DNA of 64,000 nt from assembly GCF_003261575.2 (NCBI RefSeq), contig NZ_CP036175.1, positions 5,394,001-5,458,000 of the forward strand, given 5' to 3'. Shown one piece after another: positions 18,414 to 26,796 of the stretch. Each line of letters begins with the position of its first letter. Positions within the stretch are counted from its first letter, which is position 1. The notes under the pieces were generated by a model. It saw only the letters and a list, made by a program, of their open reading frames with translations, made no database searches and was not told where the DNA came from. The position numbers and the translations under genes are program-made. This DNA comes from Klebsiella huaxiensis (GTDB lineage Bacteria; Pseudomonadota; Gammaproteobacteria; Enterobacterales; Enterobacteriaceae).

Positions 18414-18483
18414 CTTACCGGAAAAAAAAGTTGCTCCATCGAGGATGAGGAGTGGGATCGGGGTCCATAAAATCTCCGGTAAG
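18414..18483 (-). promoter_or_regulatory. mgtL-enclosing RNA switch arms
   Basis: Two complementary 9-base arms, CTTACCGGA (18475-18483, read on the minus strand) and TCCGGTAAG (18414-18422), bracket the whole mgtL frame. The second arm contains the mgtL stop codon, so a ribosome finishing mgtL would block this pairing. This is the arrangement known for Salmonella mgtA control. Confidence 0.75.
18415..18468 (-). CDS. mgtL: mgtA leader peptide MgtL
   Basis: A 17-residue leader, MDPDPTPHPRWSNFFFR, preceded by a CCGGAG ribosome site. It keeps the Asp-Pro-Asp-Pro-Thr-Pro start of Salmonella/E. coli MgtL (whose sequence ends in RRRLKLFR) but has a changed second half. In the known mechanism, low proline or low Mg2+ slows translation of the Pro codons and changes the leader RNA fold, allowing mgtA transcription to go on. 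Four of the first ten codons are Pro. Confidence 0.88.
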   Translation of the reverse strand: MDPDPTPHPRWSNFFFR

Positions 18484-18560
18484 TGAATACAAACGGCGCG
18501 AATTATAACGCCATCAATAATATATTTGTGACTATTATGGCGATGATACCCCCCGGCAAC

Positions 18561-18577
18561 TAAACCAGACATAAACC
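18561..18577 (-). promoter_or_regulatory. PhoP box of mgtA
   Basis: Direct repeat GGTTTA-N5-GGTTTA on the minus strand (plus-strand TAAACC at 18561 and at 18572), matching the PhoP consensus exactly. A -10-like TATCAT lies about 11 bp downstream, the normal PhoP-dependent layout with no -35. Confidence 0.88.
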
Positions 18578-18648
18578 AGACTTTGCTCATTGTGGTTTCG
18601 TTGCGTAGCATTAGGCTCACTTTAATCAGACCACAACGAGAATCCTGC

Positions 18649-19596
18649 ATGCAAAACCGGCTGACCATCAAAGATATCGCCCGCTTAAGCGGCGTCGGGA
18701 AATCGACGGTATCGCGCGTGCTGAATAACGAAAGCGGCGTTAGCGAGCGTACCCGCGAACGGGTGGAAGCCGTAATGCAGCAGCACGGATTTTCTCCTTC
18801 GCGCTCCGCCAGAGCAATGCGCGGGCAGAGCGATAAAGTCGTGGCGATCATTGTCACCCGCCTGGATTCCCTCTCGGAAAATCTCGCCGTGCAAACCATG
18901 CTCCCCGTCTTTTACGAGCAGGGTTATGATCCGATTATGATGGAGAGCCAGTTTTCCACGGCGTTGGTTGAAGAGCACCTCGGTATGCTCGCCCGACGCA
19001 ATATCGACGGCGTGGTACTGTTTGGTTTTACCGGCATTCATGAAGAGATGCTCACTCCGTGGCGGGAGACGCTGGTGCTACTGGCTCGTGACGCGCCGGA
19101 GATCGCCTCCGTGTGCTATGACGACGATGGTGCAATCACCTTGCTAATGCAGCGTCTATACGATCGCGGTCATCGTCAGATAAGCTTCCTCGGCGTGCCG
19201 CACAGCGACGTAACGACCGGGCAACGACGCCATCAGGCCTACCTCAATTTTTGCCAGAAAAAACGCCTCACTCCCCTCGCAGCGCTGCCTGGGCTGGGTA
19301 TGAAGCAGGGCTACGAAAACGTCGCCAGCGTGCTGGCGGCTGACACCAGCGCGCTGGTCTGCGCTACCGATACCCTCGCCCTTGGAGCCAGTAAATATCT
19401 CCAGCAGCAGGGAATCGACAACATCCAGCTTGCCAGCGTCGGCAGCACGCCGTTGATGAAGTTTCTCCATCCGGAGATCCTTACCGTCGATCCCGGTTAC
19501 GCCGAATCAGGACGCCAGGCGGCACAACAGTTGATCGAACAGATTGCTGGCAACCGTGAGCCCCGCCAAATCGTGATCCCCTCCGTACTGAATTAA
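18649..19596 (+). CDS. treR: Trehalose operon repressor TreR
   Basis: LacI-family repressor that binds trehalose-6-phosphate (inducer) or trehalose. ATG 18649 (MQNRLTIKDIARLSGVGKST) was selected, giving 315 residues as in E. coli. The helix-turn-helix is at residues 6-27 (IARLSGVGKSTVSRVLNN), followed by the hinge helix and a periplasmic-binding-like core with the DTLALGASKYL segment. It is transcribed in the same direction as treBC, with its operator in the following gap, and is divergent from mgtA. Confidence 0.97.
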   Translation: MQNRLTIKDIARLSGVGKSTVSRVLNNESGVSERTRERVEAVMQQHGFSPSRSARAMRGQSDKVVAIIVTRLDSLSENLAVQTMLPVFYEQGYDPIMMESQFSTALVEEHLGMLARRNIDGVVLFGFTGIHEEMLTPWRETLVLLARDAPEIASVCYDDDGAITLLMQRLYDRGHRQISFLGVPHSDVTTGQRRHQAYLNFCQKKRLTPLAALPGLGMKQGYENVASVLAADTSALVCATDTLALGASKYLQQQGIDNIQLASVGSTPLMKFLHPEILTVDPGYAESGRQAAQQLIEQIAGNREPRQIVIPSVLN

Positions 19597-19634
19597 GCCT
19601 GTCTTAACGATTAATGTGATCTTCGCTGCGTTTC

Positions 19635-19646
19635 GGGAACGTTCCC
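19635..19646 (+). promoter_or_regulatory. TreR operator before treB
   Basis: Perfect 12-bp palindrome GGGAACGTTCCC, 78 bp before the treB start. This is the LacI/GalR-family half-site type and fits a TreR binding site. Confidence 0.78.
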
Positions 19647-19724
19647 ATTTTGCAATTCAAACGGAGCGAGTAGGATTCGCCTCAAGTTAAAACGCAACCT
19701 CTCCCTCGGTCATGAGGCTTCATC

Positions 19725-21143
19725 ATGAGTAAAGTGAATCAGCAGGACATCGATAAACTTATCGAACTGGTGGGCGGACGCGACAATATCGCTACCGTCA
19801 GCCACTGTATTACCCGTCTGCGCTTTGTGCTGAATAATCCAGCCATTGCCAAACCTAAAGAAATTGAACAGCTACGCATGGTGAAGGGCTGCTTTACCAA
19901 CGCCGGACAGTTCCAGGTGGTCATCGGCACCGAAGTCGGCGACTACTACAAAGCGCTGCTGGCCACCACCGGACAGGCCAGTGCGGATAAAGAGCAGGCT
20001 AAAAAAGCCGCGCGGCAGAATATGAAGTGGCATGAACAACTCATTTCACACTTTGCGGAGATCTTCTTCCCGCTGCTGCCTGCGCTGATCAGCGGCGGCC
20101 TGATCTTAGGCTTCCGCAACGTGATCGGCGACCTGCCGATGAGCAACGGCCAGACGCTGGCGCAGATGCACCCGTCGCTGCAAAGCATTTATGACTTCCT
20201 GTGGTTGATTGGCGAAGCGATCTTCTTCTACCTGCCGGTGGGGATCTGCTGGTCTGCGGTGAAGAAAGTGGGCGGCACGCCGATCCTCGGCATCGTGCTA
20301 GGCGTCACCTTGGTTTCTCCACAGCTAATGAATGCTTATTTGCTAGGCCAACAGGTACCTGAAGTGTGGAACTTCGGGCTGTTCACTATTGAGAAAGTCG
20401 GCTATCAGGCTCAGGTTATCCCGGCTCTGCTGGCGGGGCTGGCGCTCGGCTTTATCGAGACGCGCCTGAAGCGCATCGTGCCTGACTACCTCTACCTGGT
20501 AGTGGTTCCGGTCTGTTCGCTGATCCTGGCGGTATTCCTCGCCCACGCCTTTATCGGCCCGTTTGGCCGCATGATTGGCGATGGCGTGGCTTGGGCGGTA
20601 CGTCATCTGTTAACCGGTAGCTTTGCCCCGGTTGGCGCCGCGCTGTTCGGCTTCCTGTATGCGCCGCTGGTGATTACCGGGGTCCATCAGACCACTCTGG
20701 CCATCGACATGCAGATGATTCAAAGCATGGGCGGCACGCCGGTATGGCCACTCATCGCGCTGTCCAATATTGCCCAGGCATCAGCGGTTGTGGGGATTAT
20801 CATCGCCAGTCGCAAACAGAATGAACGCGAAATCTCCGTTCCGGCAGCCATTTCCGCCTACCTCGGCGTCACGGAACCGGCAATGTACGGTATCAACCTG
20901 AAATACCGCTTCCCAATGCTGTGCGCAATGATCGGTTCCGGCCTTGCCGGGCTGCTGTGCGGGCTGAACGGCGTGATGGCCAACGGCATTGGCGTCGGCG
21001 GCCTGCCGGGTATCCTCTCCATTCAGCCAACCTACTGGCAGGTTTACGCCCTGGCGATGGCCATCGCCGTGGTGGTGCCGATTGTCCTGACGACGGTGGT
21101 CTACCAGCGCAAATTCCGCCAGGGCACCTTACAGATTGTCTGA
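19725..21143 (+). CDS. treB: PTS trehalose-specific EIIBC component
   Basis: Imports trehalose and phosphorylates it to trehalose-6-phosphate, using EIIA-Glc as phosphate donor because it has no EIIA domain of its own. The 472 residues comprise an EIIB domain with its active Cys in VSHCITRLRF (about residue 28), a linker, and an EIIC domain with about ten membrane segments (about 110-465) containing the GVHQTT substrate motif. It is in an operon with treC, 52 bp apart, under TreR. Confidence 0.97.
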   Translation: MSKVNQQDIDKLIELVGGRDNIATVSHCITRLRFVLNNPAIAKPKEIEQLRMVKGCFTNAGQFQVVIGTEVGDYYKALLATTGQASADKEQAKKAARQNMKWHEQLISHFAEIFFPLLPALISGGLILGFRNVIGDLPMSNGQTLAQMHPSLQSIYDFLWLIGEAIFFYLPVGICWSAVKKVGGTPILGIVLGVTLVSPQLMNAYLLGQQVPEVWNFGLFTIEKVGYQAQVIPALLAGLALGFIETRLKRIVPDYLYLVVVPVCSLILAVFLAHAFIGPFGRMIGDGVAWAVRHLLTGSFAPVGAALFGFLYAPLVITGVHQTTLAIDMQMIQSMGGTPVWPLIALSNIAQASAVVGIIIASRKQNEREISVPAAISAYLGVTEPAMYGINLKYRFPMLCAMIGSGLAGLLCGLNGVMANGIGVGGLPGILSIQPTYWQVYALAMAIAVVVPIVLTTVVYQRKFRQGTLQIV

Positions 21144-21195
21144 TTTCTTATTTTAGGGGCGCGCTGTCGCCCCCTTTTTGTAGCAGGAACGCAAT

Positions 21196-22851
21196 ATGAA
21201 TACCCTTCCGCTTTGGTGGCAAAACGGCGTTATTTATCAAATCTATCCGAAGAGTTTCCAGGACACGACAGGTAGCGGTACCGGCGATCTGCGTGGCGTC
21301 ACCTCACGCCTCGACTACTTGCAAAAGCTTGGTGTTGACGCCATCTGGCTGACGCCGTTCTACGTCTCGCCGCAGGTGGATAACGGCTACGACGTGGCCA
21401 ACTATACCGCTATTGACCCCGCCTACGGCACGCTGGACGATTTCGACGAACTGGTGGCTCAGGCGAAGGCGCGAGGTATGCGTATCGTGCTGGATATGGT
21501 GCTGAACCACACCTCCACCGCGCACGCCTGGTTCCAGGAATCACTCAACAAAGAGAGCCCATACCGCCAGTTCTATATCTGGCGCGACGGCGAACCAACC
21601 ACGCCGCCGAATAACTGGCGTTCTAAGTTTGGCGGCAACGCCTGGCAGTGGCATGCCGAAAGCGAGCAGTACTATCTGCATCTGTTCGCCGTTGAGCAGG
21701 CGGATCTGAACTGGGAAAACCCGGCGGTGCGAGCGGAGCTGAAAAAAGTTTGCGAGTTCTGGGCCGATCGCGGCGTCGACGGCCTGCGCCTCGACGTGGT
21801 CAATTTGATCTCCAAAGACCAGTCTTTTCCGTCCGATACGGATGGCGACGGTCGCCGCTTCTATACCGACGGCCCGCGAGCTCACGAGTTTTTGCAGGAG
21901 ATGAGCCGCGATATATTCACCCCCCGCGGCCTTATGACGGTGGGCGAGATGTCCTCCACCTCGCTTGAGCATTGCCAGCAATATGCCGCGCTCGGCGGCG
22001 GCGAACTGTCGATGACTTTTAACTTCCACCACCTGAAGGTGGACTATCCCAACGGCGAGAAGTGGACCCTGGCGCACCCGGATTATGTGGCGCTGAAAGC
22101 GCTGTTCAACCACTGGCAGCAGGGGATGCACAATCGCGCGTGGAACGCGCTGTTCTGGTGTAATCACGATCAGCCGCGCATCGTTTCCCGCTTCGGCGAC
22201 GAAGGCGAATACCGCGTCCCGGCGGCGAAAATGCTGGCAATGGTGCTACATGGTATGCAGGGCACGCCCTATATCTATCAGGGTGAAGAGATAGGCATGA
22301 CCAACCCGCACTTCAAGAATATTACCGATTATCGTGATGTGGAGAGCCACAACATGTTTATCGAACGCGCGGCACAGGGCCAGGGCGCAGATGAACTGCT
22401 GGCGATTCTGGCGAGTAAATCACGCGATAACAGCCGTACGCCAATGCAGTGGAACAGCGGTGAAAACGGTGGTTTCAGCGCTGGCGAACCATGGATTGGA
22501 CTGTGCGACAACTATCGTGAGATCAACGCCGAAGCGGCACTGGCGGACCCGGAATCGGTGTTTTATGCCTATCAGCAGCTGATTGCACTGCGCAAGAGTA
22601 CGTCCGTGCTGACCTGGGGTAACTATCAGGATCTGTTGCCGGAACACCCATCGCTGTGGTGCTATCGCCGTCAGTGGCAGGGGCAAACGCTGGTTGTCGT
22701 CGCTAACCTGAGCCGAGAATTCCAGCACTGGCAGCCGGAAGCAATAATCGGTGACTGGCGGGTGCTGATAAGCAACTATGCGGAAGCGGCGAATCGCCCA
22801 TCCGATATGACCCTGCGTCCGTTTGAAGCGGTATGGTGGCTGCAGGAGTAA
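21196..22851 (+). CDS. treC: Trehalose-6-phosphate hydrolase
   Basis: GH13 enzyme that splits trehalose-6-phosphate into glucose and glucose-6-phosphate. The 551 residues equal the E. coli length. Catalytic residues are visible: the nucleophile Asp in GLRLDVVN (about 200), the acid/base Glu in VGEMSS (about 252) and the transition-state Asp in WCNHDQPR (about 320). It is cytosolic and co-transcribed with treB. The gene is followed by a REP-like GC-rich hairpin. Confidence 0.98.
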   Translation: MNTLPLWWQNGVIYQIYPKSFQDTTGSGTGDLRGVTSRLDYLQKLGVDAIWLTPFYVSPQVDNGYDVANYTAIDPAYGTLDDFDELVAQAKARGMRIVLDMVLNHTSTAHAWFQESLNKESPYRQFYIWRDGEPTTPPNNWRSKFGGNAWQWHAESEQYYLHLFAVEQADLNWENPAVRAELKKVCEFWADRGVDGLRLDVVNLISKDQSFPSDTDGDGRRFYTDGPRAHEFLQEMSRDIFTPRGLMTVGEMSSTSLEHCQQYAALGGGELSMTFNFHHLKVDYPNGEKWTLAHPDYVALKALFNHWQQGMHNRAWNALFWCNHDQPRIVSRFGDEGEYRVPAAKMLAMVLHGMQGTPYIYQGEEIGMTNPHFKNITDYRDVESHNMFIERAAQGQGADELLAILASKSRDNSRTPMQWNSGENGGFSAGEPWIGLCDNYREINAEAALADPESVFYAYQQLIALRKSTSVLTWGNYQDLLPEHPSLWCYRRQWQGQTLVVVANLSREFQHWQPEAIIGDWRVLISNYAEAANRPSDMTLRPFEAVWWLQE

Positions 22852-23313
22852 AGCCCCTCCCCGGCTTGCGCTGCGCTGACCGGGCTACGGGTCCAGCGCC
22901 GTCTGCGGAAACAAGACCGCAGAAGCGTGGAATGCGGTCAGCCTGAGATTTTTTCTTCCGGGCCTGATACTTCTTTTCAGGCCTAATTTTTGCTTATTAA
23001 ATAAGCAGATAAATTTACATTAAGCGCTAGCGCCCATCATTGCTACTCTCCTCTTTTTACTTTGTTCTGCATCAATAAAATTGCAAACATCTTTGATGCA
23101 AAGCACTACATATAGAACTTAAAATGCGTCCCGGCCCCACATATTGTATTAATAGTCTATTATGTCACCACAACCTATCGTACTCTGGCGGTGATGGGAT
23201 GTGGATAAAAAGGGCCGGGATCGGAGGGAAACGGCGGCAGCTATAGCGCCTCGTGACTTCGGTTGACCTTCCGCCTCTGTGGATAACCTGTTCTATAAAA
23301 GTATGGAGTGATC
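22852..23313. other. treC-nrdD intergenic region
   Basis: A 462-bp gap. The left end holds a REP-like inverted repeat (about 22858-22890). The middle contains an inverted pair TGCATCAA (23068-23075) and TTGATGCA (23093-23100) that could include FNR-type half sites, fitting anaerobic nrdDG expression. Two NrdR-box-like sequences follow. No small gene with a convincing start was found. Confidence 0.5.
23102..23151 (+). promoter_or_regulatory. Pair of NrdR-box-like sites before nrdD
   Basis: Two imperfect palindromic AT-rich sites resembling the NrdR consensus ACACWATATMTWGTGT: one around GCACTACATATAGAAC (23102) and one around CCCACATATTGTATTA (23136). Their centres are about three helical turns apart, the usual spacing. 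Matches are partial, so this is tentative. Confidence 0.4.
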
Positions 23314-25488
23314 ATGACACCGCATGTGATGAAACGCGATGGCTGTAAAGTGCCGTTCAAGTCAGAGCGCATTAATGAAGCAATTCTACGTGCAGCTAAA
23401 GCAGCGGGAGTCGATGACGCAGACTATTGCGCCACCGTCGCAGAAGTCGTTAGCCAGCAAATGCAGGGCCGCGCCCAGGTTGACATCAACGAGATCCAGA
23501 CCGCCGTTGAGAACCAGCTGATGTCCGGTCCGTACAAACAGCTTGCGCGCGCCTACATTGAATATCGCCATGACCGCGATAGCCAACGCGAAAAGCGTGG
23601 TCGTCTGAACCAGGAAATTCGCGGCCTGGTTGAGCAGACCAACTCGGCGTTACTCAACGAGAACGCCAACAAAGACAGTAAAGTCATCCCGACCCAGCGT
23701 GACCTGCTGGCGGGCATTGTCGCCAAACACTACGCGCGTCAGCACCTGCTGCCGCATGACGTGGTGATGGCACATGAACGCGGCGTGATCCACTATCACG
23801 ACCTCGACTATTCACCGTTCTTCCCGATGTTCAACTGTATGCTGATCGATCTGAAAGGCATGTTGACCCAGGGCTTTAAAATGGGCAACGCCGAGATTGA
23901 GCCGCCGAAGTCTATCTCTACCGCGACCGCGGTGACGGCGCAGATTATCGCTCAGGTCGCCAGCCATATTTACGGCGGTACGACCATCAACCGTATTGAT
24001 GAAGTGCTGGCACCGTTCGTGACCGAAAGCTTCAATAAACATCGTAAAATTGCCGAAGAGTGGCAGATCCCGGATGCCGAAGGCTATGCCCGTTCTCGTA
24101 CCGAGAAAGAGTGCTACGACGCCTTCCAGTCGCTGGAGTATGAAGTCAACACTCTGCATACCGCCAACGGGCAGACGCCGTTCGTGACCTTCGGTTTCGG
24201 CCTCGGCACCAGTTGGGAATCGCGCCTGATTCAGCAGTCCATTCTGCGTAACCGCATCGCGGGCCTCGGTAAAAACCGCAAAACGGCGGTGTTCCCGAAG
24301 CTGGTATTCGCGATTCGCGACGGCCTGAACCACAAGTTTGGCGACGCTAACTACGATATCAAACAGCTGGCGCTGGAGTGCGCGAGCAAGCGCATGTACC
24401 CGGATATCCTCAACTACGATCAGGTCGTGAAGGTAACCGGCTCGTTCAAAACCCCGATGGGCTGCCGCAGCTTCCTCGGCGTGTGGGAAAACGAAGACGG
24501 CGAGCAGGTTCACGATGGCCGTAACAACCTCGGCGTTATCAGCCTCAACCTGCCGCGCATCGCGCTGGAAGCAAAAGGCGACGAAACTGCGTTCTGGAAA
24601 CTGCTGGACGAACGTCTGCAGCTGGCCCGTAAAGCGCTGATGACCCGTATCGCCCGCCTGGAAGGGGTTAAGGCTCGCGTTGCGCCGATTCTGTACATGG
24701 AAGGGGCCTGCGGCGTGCGTCTGAAAGCGGACGACGATGTCTCTGAGATTTTCAAAAACGGTCGCGCGTCGATTTCTCTGGGCTATATCGGCATCCATGA
24801 AACCATCAACGCGCTGTTCGGCAGCAAACATATGTACGACAGCGAAGCGCTGTTCGGCAGCAAACATATGTACGACAGCGAAGCGCTGCGTGAGAAAGGC
24901 GTCGCCATCGTTCAGCGCCTGCGCGAAGCGGTGGATCAGTGGAAAGACGAAACCGGCTACGGCTTTAGCCTGTACAGCACGCCGAGCGAAAACCTCTGCG
25001 ACCGCTTCTGTCGCCTGGATACCGCTGAGTTTGGCGTGATCGAAGGCGTGACCGATAAAGGGTATTACACCAACAGCTTCCACCTCGACGTGGAGAAGAA
25101 GGTGAACCCGTACGACAAAATCGATTTTGAAGCGCCTTACCCGCCGCTGGCCAATGGGGGCTTTATTTGCTACGGCGAGTACCCGAATATTCAGCACAAC
25201 CTGAGAGCCCTGGAAGACGTCTGGGATTACAGCTATCAGCATGTGCCGTATTACGGAACCAATACGCCAATCGATGAGTGTTACGAGTGCGGCTTTACCG
25301 GCGAGTTCGAGTGCACCAGCAAAGGCTTCACCTGCCCGAAATGCGGTAACCATGATGCCTCTCGCGTATCGGTGACCCGTCGCGTGTGCGGCTATCTCGG
25401 CAGCCCGGACGCCCGTCCGTTCAACGCCGGTAAGCAGGAAGAAGTGAAACGCCGCGTTAAGCATTTGGGTAACGGGCAGATCGGTTAA
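23314..25488 (+). CDS. nrdD: Anaerobic ribonucleoside-triphosphate reductase, with internal 12-residue duplication
   Basis: Class III glycyl-radical reductase that makes dNTPs under anaerobic growth using formate as reductant; activated by NrdG. The start is ATG 23314 after TATGGAGTGATC, giving 724 residues. E. coli NrdD has 712; the extra 12 are an exact tandem repeat ALFGSKHMYDSE at residues 500-511 and 512-523. The N-terminal ATP-cone (about 1-95), catalytic barrel, C-terminal zinc site (CYEC, CPKC) and the radical Gly in VCGYLGSP (about residue 693) are intact. The duplication lies near the active-site barrel; whether activity survives is unknown. Confidence 0.97.
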   Translation: MTPHVMKRDGCKVPFKSERINEAILRAAKAAGVDDADYCATVAEVVSQQMQGRAQVDINEIQTAVENQLMSGPYKQLARAYIEYRHDRDSQREKRGRLNQEIRGLVEQTNSALLNENANKDSKVIPTQRDLLAGIVAKHYARQHLLPHDVVMAHERGVIHYHDLDYSPFFPMFNCMLIDLKGMLTQGFKMGNAEIEPPKSISTATAVTAQIIAQVASHIYGGTTINRIDEVLAPFVTESFNKHRKIAEEWQIPDAEGYARSRTEKECYDAFQSLEYEVNTLHTANGQTPFVTFGFGLGTSWESRLIQQSILRNRIAGLGKNRKTAVFPKLVFAIRDGLNHKFGDANYDIKQLALECASKRMYPDILNYDQVVKVTGSFKTPMGCRSFLGVWENEDGEQVHDGRNNLGVISLNLPRIALEAKGDETAFWKLLDERLQLARKALMTRIARLEGVKARVAPILYMEGACGVRLKADDDVSEIFKNGRASISLGYIGIHETINALFGSKHMYDSEALFGSKHMYDSEALREKGVAIVQRLREAVDQWKDETGYGFSLYSTPSENLCDRFCRLDTAEFGVIEGVTDKGYYTNSFHLDVEKKVNPYDKIDFEAPYPPLANGGFICYGEYPNIQHNLRALEDVWDYSYQHVPYYGTNTPIDECYECGFTGEFECTSKGFTCPKCGNHDASRVSVTRRVCGYLGSPDARPFNAGKQEEVKRRVKHLGNGQIG
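24811..24888 (+). repeat. Perfect 36-bp tandem duplication inside nrdD
   Basis: The 36-bp unit beginning GCGCTGTTCGGCAGCAAACA occurs at 24811-24846 and again at 24847-24882 without a single difference. A further GCGCTG continues at 24883. It keeps the frame. Confidence 0.99.
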
Positions 25489-25499
25489 TCCCGAGCGCT

Positions 25500-25545
25500 T
25501 TAGCCCCTCATCCTAACCCTCTCCCCACAGGGGAGAGGGAATCGC
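25500..25545. repeat. REP-like CCCTCTCC repeat
   Basis: GCCCCTCATCCTAACCCTCT followed by a CCCC-ACA-GGGGAGAGGG hairpin. The same family recurs at about 29907, 49226 and 60107. It may end nrdD transcription or stabilise its mRNA. Confidence 0.7.
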
Positions 25546-25604
25546 CCAGTCGCTGTTTGACCATTCGGAAGTCGTTCCCTTTACAAATGCAAAGACGCCC
25601 AACG

Positions 25605-25732
25605 TTTTCGCAAAGCAATTAGCGTCAGAGCAAGGCGGCAAACGAGGGAATCCCCGGGAGCGTACATTAAGTACGTGACCGGGGTGAGTGAGCGCAGCCA
25701 ACGCGGCTATGGCGTTAATTGAGAAGCGAAAA
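25605..25732 (+). repeat. Diverged ERIC-family element between nrdD and nrdG
   Basis: A 128-bp palindromic element with ends TTTTCGC and GCGAAAA. The ERIC-like core is AATCCCCGGGAGCGTACATT, with GAGCGCAGCCAACGC downstream. Its last base is directly before the nrdG ATG, so the nrdG ribosome-binding region is inside the repeat. Confidence 0.82.
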
Positions 25733-26197
25733 ATGAATTATCATCAGTACTACCCGGTAGATATTGTCAATGGCCCCGGCACCCGCTGCACCCTGTTTGT
25801 CTCCGGCTGCGTCCACGAATGCCCCGGCTGCTATAACAAAAGCACCTGGCGGCTGAATTCCGGCATGCCGTTTACTACCGAAATGGCCGATCGCATTATT
25901 GCCGACCTCAACGACACCCGCGTAAAACGCCAGGGGATCACGCTTTCCGGCGGCGACCCGCTACATCCGCAGAACGTGCCGGAGATCCTCAAGCTGGTTC
26001 AGCGCGTTCGCGCCGAGTGCCCGGGCAAAGATATTTGGGTATGGACCGGCTACAAGCTGGACGAACTCAACGCCGCGCAGATGCAGGTGGTGGATTTAAT
26101 CAACGTGCTGGTTGATGGCAAATTTGTGCAGGACTTAAAAGACCCGGCGCTGATCTGGCGCGGAAGCAGCAATCAGGTTGTGCACCATCTGAGGTAG
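25733..26197 (+). CDS. nrdG: Anaerobic ribonucleotide reductase activase
   Basis: Radical-SAM activase that generates the glycyl radical of NrdD. The start was placed at ATG 25733 (MNYHQYYPVDIVNGPGTRC), giving the family length of 154 residues; a longer frame to 25688 runs through an ERIC-type repeat. The [4Fe-4S] motif CVHECPGCYN (CX3CX2C, about 26-35) and the SAM-binding SGGDP (about 74) are intact. It is separated from nrdD by 244 bp filled by two repeats, much more than in E. coli, so coupling with nrdD is likely reduced. Confidence 0.97.
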   Translation: MNYHQYYPVDIVNGPGTRCTLFVSGCVHECPGCYNKSTWRLNSGMPFTTEMADRIIADLNDTRVKRQGITLSGGDPLHPQNVPEILKLVQRVRAECPGKDIWVWTGYKLDELNAAQMQVVDLINVLVDGKFVQDLKDPALIWRGSSNQVVHHLR

Positions 26198-26202
26198 CTG
26201 CG

Positions 26203-26487
26203 CTACAGCCGTTTATTTGCTTTCCGGTAGACGGCTAATTTTTCTCGTTTACCCACAGCAACAACGTAAACAATCACAACTTCATCACGCACCTGATACA
26301 CCAGACGATACCCCGATGCTTTCAGCTTAATTTTATAACAGTTAGGTAAGTCGCGAAGTCGTGAAGATTCGATACGAGGATTTTCCAGAACTACCGCCAG
26401 CTTACTTTTGAACTGTTTTTTTACCGTATCCCCCAGCTTATGCCACTCCCGGAGCGCCCGCGGATCGAACTACAGCTCATAGATCAT
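26203..26487 (-). pseudogene. relE: relE-type mRNA interferase toxin, amber stop at codon 6
   Basis: Starting at ATG 26487, overlapping the relB stop, the frame reads MIYEL, then TAG (26472-26470), then a further 88 codons of unmistakable RelE sequence: FDPRALREWHKLGDTVKKQF at the start and KIKLKASGYRLVYQVRDEV later, ending KANKRL. RelE has Glu or Asp at the interrupted position, and GAG to TAG is a single base change. The residues used by RelE for ribosome-dependent mRNA cleavage (Lys, Arg, Tyr in the C-terminal half) are still encoded. No other start lies close downstream, so the toxin should not be made unless the amber codon is suppressed. Confidence 0.9.
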
Positions 26488-26719
26488 CCAGGCTAACCTT
26501 GATCCCCTTCTCCGGATTTGCCAGACGTTCCCGAACGATTTGTACCAGCGCTTCTTCGCTGTCGCTGATAGTCACCGTTTTCACCGGCATCCGACCATTT
26601 TCCGCAATGTACTGAAACAAAAGCCGGACGGCTTCAGTCGGCGTGATATCGAGTTTTTCCAGCACGGCATAAGCCTCTTTTTTGAGATTATCGTCCAGGC
26701 GAACGTTAAGTGTGGCCAT
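26477..26719 (-). CDS. relB: RelB/DinJ family antitoxin
   Basis: An 80-residue antitoxin (start MATLNVRLDDNLKKEAYAVL; ATG 26719 after CTGGAGGCAT). The N-terminal ribbon-helix-helix (1-48) binds DNA and dimerises; the C-terminal part would wrap the RelE toxin. The stop overlaps the toxin start (ATGA), the standard arrangement. Antitoxin is intact while its toxin partner carries an early stop. A 20-bp inverted repeat lies upstream as a likely operator. It is placed just downstream of the PTS-domain regulator on the same strand. Confidence 0.93.
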   Translation of the reverse strand: MATLNVRLDDNLKKEAYAVLEKLDITPTEAVRLLFQYIAENGRMPVKTVTISDSEEALVQIVRERLANPEKGIKVSLDDL

Positions 26720-26743
26720 TATGCCTCCAGTAAGAATAGAAAT

Positions 26744-26763
26744 GTAATGCATTATAGTATTAC
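26744..26763. promoter_or_regulatory. Inverted repeat before relB (possible operator)
   Basis: GTAATGCATTATAGTATTAC, arms GTAAT / ATTAC, 25 bp before the relB start and overlapping an AT-rich promoter-like stretch. A RelB operator is plausible by position. Confidence 0.5.
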
Positions 26764-26796
26764 GTTTGAATTACATTCATTTCTGGAAAACGCCTC

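Noticed and set aside
23812..25464. A 550-codon open frame on the minus strand
   Set aside because: It lies wholly antisense to nrdD, has no family features and mirrors the tandem duplication; it is open only because of the codon bias of nrdD.
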